The position numbers and the translations under genes are program-made. DNA of 64,000 nt, taken from assembly GCA_902791215.1 (NCBI GenBank), contig CADAUZ010000001.1, forward strand, positions 24,001 to 88,000, in the 5' to 3' direction. This stretch comes from Oscillospiraceae bacterium (GTDB lineage: Bacteria; Bacillota; Clostridia; Oscillospirales; Oscillospiraceae). The notes beneath the pieces are model-generated. The model did no database searches. It was not told the origin of the DNA and worked only from the letters and a program-made list of their open reading frames with translations. Positions 34,112-43,771 of this stretch are shown one piece after another; positions within the stretch are counted from its first letter, which is position 1, and each line of letters begins with the position of its first letter.

Positions 34112-36148
34112 TTGAAGCTGCCGCTGTATCTGGACAATATCGGCAGCGCGCTGGCGGCGGCCCTCGGCGGCTACCTGCCGGGCATCATCGTCGGCTTTTT
34201 TACAAACCTTGTCAACGGCATCGGCGACTATACCACCGCCTATTACGGCTGCCTGACCGTGCTGATCGCCATTGCCTCAGCCTGGTTTGCCGAAAATGAT
34301 TACTACAGCTTCCACAAGCCCTGGCGGCTGCTCGTGATCATTGCGGTGTTCGCTTTCATCGGCGGCGGCCTGGGCTCTGTCCTGACCTGGGCGCTCTACG
34401 GCTTTGAATTCGGTTCCGGGCTTTCAGCGCCGCTAGCGCAGCGCATTCTCGACAGCGGTGTGAAGAGTCACTTCCTGGCCCAATTCTCGGCGGACATCCT
34501 GGTCGATCTTGTGGACAAGAGCATCACTGTTCTGGTCGTCGCGGTCGTTCTGCATGTCATGCCCGCCTCCCTTAAGAGTGCCTTCTACATGGCGGGGTGG
34601 CAGCAGCGTCCCATCTCCCAGGAAAAGCTCATGGCCGCAAGCCACAAAAAATCCCGCTCCATGTCCCTGCGCTCAAAGATTGTCGTACTCGTGACCGCAG
34701 GCATGGTGATCACCGGTACGATCGTCACGATCATCAGCTTCGTCCATTTTCGCACCTCCGCTGTGGCCGAGCAGATGGAGCTTGCCCAGGGTGTCGCCAA
34801 TGTCGCGTCGGATGCCATCGACGGCGACCGCGTGGAGGATTTCATTCGGCTCGGTGAGGCGGCCGATGGCTACGCCCGGGTCAACAAGCGCTTCAACGAT
34901 CTGGCAAACAGCTCCGACAGCGTCCAGTATGTCTACGCCTACAAGATTCTGCCCGAGGGCTGCCAGGTCGTCTTTGACGCCGACACGCCCGACACCCCCG
35001 GCGGCGAGCCGGGCGAAATGGTGGAATTCGATACGGACTTCATGGACGTGCTGCCGGATCTGCTGGCTGGAAAGCCGGTCGACCCGATCATCGCCACGGG
35101 GCAGTTCGGCTGGCTTCTGACGGTGTATAAGCCCATCTATGACAGCCAGGGTGTTTGCCAGTGCTACGTGGGCGTGGATGTCAGCATGAACCACATCCTG
35201 AAAAACGGCTATGAGTTCCTGACGCGCGTGGTATCGCTCTTCTTCGGCTTCTTCCTGCTGCTGCTGACGGCTACGATCTGGTTTGCGGAATATAACATCA
35301 TCCTGCCGATCAGCGCCCTGGACAGCGCTACCGAAAATTCCGTATACACCAATGAGGACGAACGCGCCGAGACCGTCTCCCGCATTCAAGACCTGGATAT
35401 CCACACCGGCGACGAGATTGAAAGCCTGTACCACTCCGTGACCCGGACCACCGAGGACATGGTGAACACCATCGAAAATGTGGAGCGGCAGAGTGAGATC
35501 ATCAACAAGCTGCAAAACGGCCTGATCCTGGTGCTGGCCGACATGGTGGAAAGCCGCGACAAATGCACCGGCGATCATGTGCGCAAGACAGCGGCGTACA
35601 CGGATATCATCATGCGCCAGATGAAAAAAGAGGGCGTCTATACCGAGCAGCTGACAGACGCCTTCATGAACGATGTCGTCAACTCCGCGCCGCTTCACGA
35701 TATCGGCAAGATCCAGGTCTCGGACACTATCCTGAACAAGCCCGGCAGACTCACGGATGAGGAGTTTGAGATCATGAAGACCCACACGACTGCCGGCGCC
35801 GAGGTCATCAAGCACGCGATCAACACGGTCTCCGAGGAAAACTCCGGCTATCTCAAGGAAGCGATGAACCTTGCCCATTACCACCACGAAAAGTGGAACG
35901 GCACGGGCTATCCCTGCGGCCTGAAGGGTGAAGAGATCCCCCTGTCCGCCCGGATCATGGCGCTTGCCGACGTGTTTGACGCCCTCGTCTCCAAGCGAAG
36001 CTACAAGGAAGGCTTCCCGTTTGAAAAGGCCATGTCCATCATACAGGAGGGCTCCGGCTCCCACTTCGACCCGAAGATCGCCCAGGCCTTCCTCAACGCC
36101 TCCGACGAAGTGCGGCGCGTGATGAACACGAATATGTCCATCGAATAA
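34112..36148 (+). CDS. Membrane HD-GYP phosphodiesterase with ECF-S-like N-terminus (5' end interrupted)
   Basis: 678 aa are open from a TTG at 34112; the true start is probably 33995 but is cut off by a stop codon. The N-terminal part (to about 170) has about five membrane helices resembling an ECF-transporter substrate-binding (S) component (LPLYLDNIGSALAAALGGYL). Next come a membrane helix near 190 (IVVLVTAGMVITGTIVTIIS), a Cache-like extracellular sensor ending FGWLLTVYKPIYDSQG and GVDVSMNHI, another helix, and a HAMP-like linker. The C-terminal HD-GYP domain (APLHDIGKIQVSD; HHEKWNGTGYPCGL) would degrade c-di-GMP. Expression from internal starts is uncertain. Confidence 0.8.
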   Translation: MKLPLYLDNIGSALAAALGGYLPGIIVGFFTNLVNGIGDYTTAYYGCLTVLIAIASAWFAENDYYSFHKPWRLLVIIAVFAFIGGGLGSVLTWALYGFEFGSGLSAPLAQRILDSGVKSHFLAQFSADILVDLVDKSITVLVVAVVLHVMPASLKSAFYMAGWQQRPISQEKLMAASHKKSRSMSLRSKIVVLVTAGMVITGTIVTIISFVHFRTSAVAEQMELAQGVANVASDAIDGDRVEDFIRLGEAADGYARVNKRFNDLANSSDSVQYVYAYKILPEGCQVVFDADTPDTPGGEPGEMVEFDTDFMDVLPDLLAGKPVDPIIATGQFGWLLTVYKPIYDSQGVCQCYVGVDVSMNHILKNGYEFLTRVVSLFFGFFLLLLTATIWFAEYNIILPISALDSATENSVYTNEDERAETVSRIQDLDIHTGDEIESLYHSVTRTTEDMVNTIENVERQSEIINKLQNGLILVLADMVESRDKCTGDHVRKTAAYTDIIMRQMKKEGVYTEQLTDAFMNDVVNSAPLHDIGKIQVSDTILNKPGRLTDEEFEIMKTHTTAGAEVIKHAINTVSEENSGYLKEAMNLAHYHHEKWNGTGYPCGLKGEEIPLSARIMALADVFDALVSKRSYKEGFPFEKAMSIIQEGSGSHFDPKIAQAFLNASDEVRRVMNTNMSIE

Positions 36149-36160
36149 GCTTCAAGAACA

Positions 36161-36203
36161 AAACCTGCGGATTTGCCGTTGCCGGCAGATCCGCAGGTTT
36201 TTC
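36161..36203 (+). terminator. Terminator after the HD-GYP gene
   Basis: 17-nt arms AAACCTGCGGATTTGCC / GGCAGATCCGCAGGTTT with one mismatch, followed by TT. It may also act for glgB on the opposite strand. Confidence 0.8.
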
Positions 36204-36249
36204 ATGTAGTTTAACGAAACTCAGAGATGATCGACAGAAACACCGATTT

Positions 36250-38325
<2,076 letters not shown>

Positions 38326-38421
38326 GGTGTTCCCTCCATTATTTTATATAACCGTAACATACATGTTGTATGAAATGCTCTTATTCCATGCCGTAAGGAA
38401 ATGCCATTGTTTATCATTTTG

Positions 38422-38450
38422 ATTATACACGAGCATCCCCCGTCCTGCAA
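38422..38450 (-). promoter_or_regulatory. Promoter of glgB
   Basis: On the minus strand TTGCAG (38445-38450), 17-nt spacer, consensus TATAAT (38422-38427), about 95 nt upstream of the glgB ATG. Confidence 0.7.
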
Positions 38451-38484
38451 GTGAAATAGCATATTTGTTTTTCTTTGAAGCGCA

Positions 38485-38519
38485 GGAAAAACGGGAGATG
38501 CCGAAAAACGGCATCTCCC
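38485..38519 (-). terminator. Terminator of the LD-carboxypeptidase gene
   Basis: Perfect 11-bp stem GGGAGATGCCG / CGGCATCTCCC with a 5-nt loop, followed on the minus strand by GTTTTTCC. Confidence 0.85.
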
Positions 38520-38537
38520 TGTTTGGATATGGTTATA

Positions 38538-39905
38538 TCACGAATGGGCATCGCACGCCCATGACAGCGTGTAGCTGTCCGCGTTTACATCGAGCTTCAC
38601 CTCCGCGCCCATCAGCAGCGGGTAGTTGACATCTCCGTGTCCCGCGGGAAAGCCGAAGGCCACCGGGACTTTGAAATTTTTCAGAAGCTGTCTTGTGATC
38701 ATCTCCGCCACGGACTGGAACAAGCCGCCCCTGGCCTCGCCGTAGTTGCCCTGTCCGTCCGCCGGGAGTTCTGTCCACTGCCCGAAGACAATGCCCGCCG
38801 CGTTATCCAGGATGTCCCTGTGCTTGAGAATGGTGAGATAACGGTGGATGTGCTGCATGTTCTCGCCTACCTCTTCGAGGAACAGGATATAGGGCTTGCC
38901 GAGCTTCGTGCTGTCATAGGCGGTATCCAGGGTCGCTGTGAAGGTGGAAAGGTTGCCGCCGATCAGGATGCCCTCCGCTGTGCCTTCGCGGCACAAGGAG
39001 TTGGTCTGGCACTCATAGGCCGGGATCTCGCCTGCCATGATATGCTGCTCCGCCTCTATACACGCCTCCGGGAGATCATCAAATGCTGCGCTCATGCAGG
39101 CGTGGATCGACGGAAGCCCCGCCATAGTCCAGGCTGCGTGATAGGCCGTGATGTCACTGTACCCGATAATGGGCTTGTCCGCAGAAGCTACCAAATCCTC
39201 GGCTGCGTCTATGACCTCGGTTGCGCCGTAACCGCCGCGGACGCAGAAGATGGCTTTGATCTCCGGGTCCTCGATCGCCCAGCGCAGATCCTCCATGCAC
39301 TCTTCAAGCGTGCGCACCTCGGCATAGACATGCTTGCCCTCCACAGGCTCGAAACCCCAACTCCGAAGCCCCGCGACCGTCGCCGCTGTCTGTTCCTCGC
39401 CGGGCAGGGCAGAGGGCGAAATGACCGCGATCTTATCCCCGGGAGAGAGGAAGTAGCCATCGGGCATACCTTTGTATTTTGTATAGCCGGTGATCCGAAT
39501 ACCGGTATCGGTACCCTCGTTCAGGTACGAAAGCGTGCTGCCGTCTTCGGAAAAAACAGGCTCCATGACCGGGACCGGGACTGTGGTGCTTTCGGGTTCC
39601 TCCGGCTTCGGATAAACCTGAACAAAGCCATGCTCGGCGGGGTCAGTGTCGCTTTCGCTGTCGCCGTCAAAATCCTCTCCGGTACTGATCTGCAGCTCGT
39701 CGTTTTCTATGACATACTGTTTATAGCTGCCGTCGGCGTATATGTACAGGACTGTTGAGGTAGGTTCCCCGCTCCCCTCTTCGGTATCTGTCCGGGTATA
39801 GGGAGCAATGTAGACGGCGCTCGGCGCCTCTGCCGTCGCCGATGGGATCAGCGTGATGAAGAGCGCGCACAAAAGGAAAACGCTAAATAGTTTTTTCATG
39901 CTCAT
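38538..39905 (-). CDS. Secreted S66-family LD-carboxypeptidase with an unknown N-terminal module
   Basis: A 455-aa protein. The start at 39905 follows GGAGG by 9 nt and gives a signal peptide (MSMKKLFSVFLLCALFITLI, cleavage after ATA). Residues about 30-102 form the module also seen twice in the protein at 13804 (TVLYIYADGSYKQYV, closing with GFVQVYP). The S66 peptidase part (about 155-450) has GDKIAVISPSALPGEE, the oxyanion/nucleophile region VRGGYGATEV (222-231), GYSDITAYHAAWTM, and VFGQWTE near the C-terminal acid. LD-carboxypeptidases trim tetrapeptides of peptidoglycan; a secreted form would act on the wall from outside. Thr follows RGGYGA where several homologs have Ser, so activity should be verified. 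Confidence 0.8.
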   Translation of the reverse strand: MSMKKLFSVFLLCALFITLIPSATAEAPSAVYIAPYTRTDTEEGSGEPTSTVLYIYADGSYKQYVIENDELQISTGEDFDGDSESDTDPAEHGFVQVYPKPEEPESTTVPVPVMEPVFSEDGSTLSYLNEGTDTGIRITGYTKYKGMPDGYFLSPGDKIAVISPSALPGEEQTAATVAGLRSWGFEPVEGKHVYAEVRTLEECMEDLRWAIEDPEIKAIFCVRGGYGATEVIDAAEDLVASADKPIIGYSDITAYHAAWTMAGLPSIHACMSAAFDDLPEACIEAEQHIMAGEIPAYECQTNSLCREGTAEGILIGGNLSTFTATLDTAYDSTKLGKPYILFLEEVGENMQHIHRYLTILKHRDILDNAAGIVFGQWTELPADGQGNYGEARGGLFQSVAEMITRQLLKNFKVPVAFGFPAGHGDVNYPLLMGAEVKLDVNADSYTLSWACDAHS

Positions 39906-40046
39906 TGTTCTAATCCTCCGTTGCTTTGCAGGCGGAACATCCACGAGACAGATCGTTTTCATCGTCGGTTCCTCCGTTTCCCTTCTTCTATCTCATCATA
40001 AAGAGAAAACGCCGTCCCGTCAAGTGGAAACTGTCGTTATTCACGG

Positions 40047-40166
40047 TCGTTTCGCAAAAATGCCCTGATGGCATTTTTACGAAACGAGAAGGGATCTGAA
40101 TTGTTTTTCGGCTTGCGAGCCAAAAAATCAGAGGCGTTCCCCCTCTGAACTCCCCCTGGGGGAGTT
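40047..40166. repeat. Array of four consecutive hairpins in the intergenic region
   Basis: No gene is seen from 39906 to 40260. The region holds a 17-of-18-bp inverted repeat (TCGTTTCGCAAAAATGCC at 40047-40064 / 40070-40087), then TTTTTCGGCT/AGCCAAAAAA around 40110, TCAGAGG/CCCCTCTGA (40127-40148) and AACTCCCCC/GGGGGAGTT (40148-40166). The composition resembles interspersed repeat sequences rather than a single terminator. A TATAAT-like -10 box for the lipoprotein lies near 40226. Confidence 0.55.
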
Positions 40167-40260
40167 TATGAAACAACTGTGATGTATTGTGTTCAAACAG
40201 TAGCATTCTTGCATTTTCTGATGTATAATGGCAAAAGACTTTTATCAAGAGGTAAACAAC

Positions 40261-41226
40261 ATGAGAAAAAGACAAATCACGATCATGCTCCTGGCGCTGG
40301 CTTTGGTTTTTCTGGCAGCCTGCGGACGGAGCAGCAAGACCCCCGAGGTCGTCACGCTCACCCCGGCGGCGACCGTTCCCCCGGTTCAGACCGCCGTACC
40401 GACACCCTATCCGGCTCCAACCTTTGCACCGACACCCGTGCCCACTATGATGCCAACACCGGTGCCGACTCCTGTCCCGACCCTTGCACCGACGCCGTTT
40501 CCCACGCCGTATTTCACGCCTTCGCCCACTCCGTATAATCCACCAGTGCAGTCCAATCTCCCGCGCGTCACCAAGGACCCGACAGATGAGACCGTGACGA
40601 CAGGCGGCAAGTGCCAGTTCGTGACGCGCTATGAAAATGCCGAGCTTGCCGAGTGGCACTTCATAAGCCCCAACGGTGCGCTGGATGTGAACTACAAGGA
40701 CGTGCAGAACCAGTACCCCGCACTGCGCATCATTGGCGGCAACACCAAGGACATGACCCTGGAGAACATTCCGGCGGAGCTCAACGGCTGCCGGGTCTAC
40801 TGCCGCTTCAGCAATTACGCGGGCGCTGTCAACACCAATTCCGCCCTCATCACCGTGAGAAATATTCCCGGCCAGCCTACCGCCGTTCCGGCGCGTCAGG
40901 GCTTCGCGGGCCGCTGGGTGGAGCCGATCGCGGGCCGCTGCCAGGTCACGATCACCTACCGGGCCGAGGGAAGCATGAACGTGGATATACAATGGTCCGG
41001 CTCCGCGTGGCAGCTTGCCCGCTGGCAGATGACTGCGAACGTGTACCGGGACGATATTCTGACCTACAGCGACGGCCACTACTGGGTCGAGACCTACAGC
41101 GACGAGACGAGCTACACGGTCTCGGAGGAATCCTTCGGCGGCACCGGCAGCTTCTACTTCCAGAATGGCCAGCTCCACTGGCATGACGATCTGACCGGCC
41201 AGGACACCGCGCTTATCCCCGCATGA
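40261..41226 (+). CDS. Lipoprotein with proline/threonine-rich stalk and Ig-like domain
   Basis: Cell-surface lipoprotein of 321 aa. The start at 40261 gives the lipobox FLAACG with Cys21. Residues about 28-100 are a PT-rich stalk of repeated PTP-type units (TPVPTPVPTLAPTPFPT), which should hold the protein away from the membrane. An Ig-like domain follows (VTKDPTDETVTTGGKCQFVT; ELAEWHFISPNG), then a C-terminal beta-rich domain (FAGRWVEPIAGRCQVTITYR; FYFQNGQLHWHDDLTGQD). Function unknown; surface sensing or adhesion are possibilities. It ends right before a terminator, convergent with the protease operon. Confidence 0.82.
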   Translation: MRKRQITIMLLALALVFLAACGRSSKTPEVVTLTPAATVPPVQTAVPTPYPAPTFAPTPVPTMMPTPVPTPVPTLAPTPFPTPYFTPSPTPYNPPVQSNLPRVTKDPTDETVTTGGKCQFVTRYENAELAEWHFISPNGALDVNYKDVQNQYPALRIIGGNTKDMTLENIPAELNGCRVYCRFSNYAGAVNTNSALITVRNIPGQPTAVPARQGFAGRWVEPIAGRCQVTITYRAEGSMNVDIQWSGSAWQLARWQMTANVYRDDILTYSDGHYWVETYSDETSYTVSEESFGGTGSFYFQNGQLHWHDDLTGQDTALIPA

Positions 41227-41231
41227 TAACA

Positions 41232-41265
41232 CAGCCGCCCTCCGAACGGAGGGCGGCTGCTTTAT
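41232..41265. terminator. Bidirectional terminator between lipoprotein and protease operon
   Basis: Perfect 12-bp GC-rich stem CAGCCGCCCTCC / GGAGGGCGGCTG with loop GAAC, then CTTTATT. The last gene of the minus-strand operon ends 10 nt away. Confidence 0.85.
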
Positions 41266-41275
41266 TCTGTGTCGC

Positions 41276-43771
41276 TCAGTAATCCCGGCCGAAGAAGGCT
41301 TCATCGACCTTCCATTCACTGATGCCTCTGCCGGATGCCGTGGCGCCGATGACCCGGGAGTAGTAGTTGTCGCCCCGGGAATCGGAGATCACGGCCGTGG
41401 TGAGGTAGTAGCCCTTGGGCAGCTGTTCGCGGGTGACGCTGGTATGGACGGAAAACCGGATGCTTTTCCCCTCAACAGACTTTGTCTCACCGGTCTTGTA
41501 ATTCGTCTGTACATAGAGAGGCACGATTTTTTTGCCGGTCTCCGGCTCAATTATGGAGCGGGTGCTTGCCAGGGAGTTGACCTCGTTGCCCTCATCCACC
41601 TTGCGAATGCCGCTGATGGCGCACTCGCCGGTATCCCTGTCACAGGAGATCATCAGATAAGCCTCATTGCCGTCATAATTGATATGCGCCTTGTACTCGA
41701 TGCCCGCCGCGGTGGAGGAAACCGGTTCCACATACAGCGGTTCACCGTTGAGGCAGATCCAGGTGCCGTCAAAGGTGCTTTCGAGGCCGCCCTCTCCGTC
41801 AAGGCGCAGCGCATCCGCGCGGCCATAGTAGGTGATGGTTTGCTCGTCATCATCATACTTGCCGATCTCAAGCTGATATCCGGTCATGAGGCGCTGGAGC
41901 TCAGCATTCACGGGGATCACAAAGCCTTCGGCGTCGATAGCGGGTTCCGCCCTGCTGAAGTCGTGGAAGGCGGTGATATCCAGAATCTCAGGTTCTTTGT
42001 CGGTGAGCGTGGCGACATACTTTTTGATCTCGTCATTGAGGCAGCCCGCCTGCTTGTAGTAATACAGAGATCTGACGCTGTCGCTGTCGCAGATGTCATA
42101 GACATACTCAAGGTAGTACACCAGACCGTTCAGGTCGCTGACATCAGTGGGGATGTAAACGGCCATGCCGGTGGAATCGCTGAGGGTGCCGCTGTCGCGA
42201 TGGTACAGCACCGCTTCTTTGATGAGGTCCTTGATGCGGCTGCTCTGCTCGGGGTAGCTGTCGATGGTGTAGTCGACGTAGTTGCCGAGGTCCGCGGTAT
42301 TGAAGACATTCGCGTGGTTGACACCGTAGCGCGTGGCGCGTACACCGCAGCGGCCGATATCCGCCAGCACGCCGAGATCCTGCACAGCGTCGACGAGCTG
42401 CGCCCGGCATAGCGCACTGTAGGCATCATAGAGCTCACTTGCCTTGCTTGCGTCGATGACTGAGAAGGTTGTGTTGTTTTCAAGCATCGGCACATTGATG
42501 TTCTGGGTCACATAGTAATCCGTATAGGAATCGGCGATCTTCCGGCCGACCAGGGCGGGACTCATGGTGGGATCGTCCGTCAGGGCCTGCAGCCAGGGGC
42601 CGTAGTCCCAGCCGTCGCCGGGGATGACCTCCTCACTCAGGCAGTAGTAGCTTGCAAAGCCTTCAAGGGCGTGCGTCACCTCAAGGCAGCCCATGAGGCA
42701 GGCGTCAAAGCCGATGATGTCAAAGGCAGGCTTTGCGCTGTTGGGACGGTAAACGCTCGAGAGTGCCTCGCGGATATTCTTGAGGGATAACATCTGGCCG
42801 AAGATGGAGTCCTGACCGTAGCCGAAGGGGCCGCCGCCGTGGTCCCAGAGGACCAGCATATTGTGGTCGGCGGGGTACTCGTCCCGGCAGAAGCGCAGGA
42901 AGCCCGCCAGGGTGTCCGGCTCGGACGCCGGCTGCAGGGGCAGATCAGCCACCTCGGTGAACTTGCCGCCCTTATACAGGAAGCGCTGGGTGCGGTTCGG
43001 ATTGATGAGGTCATTCGTCCAGTGGGTGGCGCCGCCGGTCTGAATGACGATCTGAATATTGTCCCCCCAGACGCCGGAAGTCAGCTCCGAAATGTCAGCC
43101 GAGGCCATGCCGGTTCGTTCGGAGACATGGACATCCTGCGTTACCACCGTGGAGGAGGCAACCGGCACATTGGGATAGTAGAAAAACTTCGGCAGCTCCA
43201 GACCGTTGTCCGCAAGCTCGGTGTTGTAGCGGTTGAGGCGGTCCATGATCGCCATCCGGCTTTCATTCGCGGCGTCCTGTGCCGTGTCTCTCGTCATGAC
43301 CGTGGTCACATAGGACAGATCGTTTTCCGTATCGTCCTCCAGGTCCGCGCCGACGATATAGACGCTGATCGTCCAGGTTTCGTCCGCCTTGGACTTCGGC
43401 AGGGCGTCGATACGCGCTGCCCCCTCCTCGTCAATGGGAGACAGCTCATAGATCTGCTTCTTCTGTTCCTCGCTGAGGGGCTTGTTGCGCTGCTCCATGA
43501 TGCTTGTCCGCAGAATGGGGACAACGATTTCGTTGAAGATCGTCTCCATATTCGCGGCCAGCACGCCGACGATGAGCAGCAGCACCATCACGACCTTCAA
43601 AACCTTTTTCAGCCAGAGGTTCCACACCTTCTTCGGCCAGGGCGCATAGCGGTAGTACTCCCGCTGCTCCTGCTTCTTTGCCCGCTTGGCCGCCTTCCAG
43701 CGTGCCCGTTTTTCCTTGCGCGTCAGCCGCTCCTTTGGGGCGGGGGCCGCAGTCTTTTCGTTTTCGTTCAT
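41276..43771 (-). CDS. Membrane-anchored clostripain-family (C11) cysteine peptidase
   Basis: An 831-aa protein. A very basic cytoplasmic N-terminus (1-56), a single membrane helix (VLKVVMVLLLIVGVLAAN, about 57-74) and a large extracellular part. The C11 catalytic dyad is His311 (LVLWDHGGGPFG) and Cys358 (IGFDACLMGCLE). The C-terminal 300 residues are beta-rich (YLTTAVISDSRGDNYYSRVI). C11 peptidases cut after Arg/Lys and often mature themselves or process secreted proteins. It overlaps the phosphatase gene by 4 nt and is the last gene of the NRPS operon, so it may process or be released together with the operon product. Its substrate is unknown. Confidence 0.9.
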   Translation of the reverse strand: MNENEKTAAPAPKERLTRKEKRARWKAAKRAKKQEQREYYRYAPWPKKVWNLWLKKVLKVVMVLLLIVGVLAANMETIFNEIVVPILRTSIMEQRNKPLSEEQKKQIYELSPIDEEGAARIDALPKSKADETWTISVYIVGADLEDDTENDLSYVTTVMTRDTAQDAANESRMAIMDRLNRYNTELADNGLELPKFFYYPNVPVASSTVVTQDVHVSERTGMASADISELTSGVWGDNIQIVIQTGGATHWTNDLINPNRTQRFLYKGGKFTEVADLPLQPASEPDTLAGFLRFCRDEYPADHNMLVLWDHGGGPFGYGQDSIFGQMLSLKNIREALSSVYRPNSAKPAFDIIGFDACLMGCLEVTHALEGFASYYCLSEEVIPGDGWDYGPWLQALTDDPTMSPALVGRKIADSYTDYYVTQNINVPMLENNTTFSVIDASKASELYDAYSALCRAQLVDAVQDLGVLADIGRCGVRATRYGVNHANVFNTADLGNYVDYTIDSYPEQSSRIKDLIKEAVLYHRDSGTLSDSTGMAVYIPTDVSDLNGLVYYLEYVYDICDSDSVRSLYYYKQAGCLNDEIKKYVATLTDKEPEILDITAFHDFSRAEPAIDAEGFVIPVNAELQRLMTGYQLEIGKYDDDEQTITYYGRADALRLDGEGGLESTFDGTWICLNGEPLYVEPVSSTAAGIEYKAHINYDGNEAYLMISCDRDTGECAISGIRKVDEGNEVNSLASTRSIIEPETGKKIVPLYVQTNYKTGETKSVEGKSIRFSVHTSVTREQLPKGYYLTTAVISDSRGDNYYSRVIGATASGRGISEWKVDEAFFGRDY

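Noticed and set aside
40407-40610. Minus-strand frame rich in GVGTGVGTG repeats
   Set aside because: It is the reverse of the PTP-repeat stalk of the lipoprotein; repetitive only because the real coding strand is repetitive.
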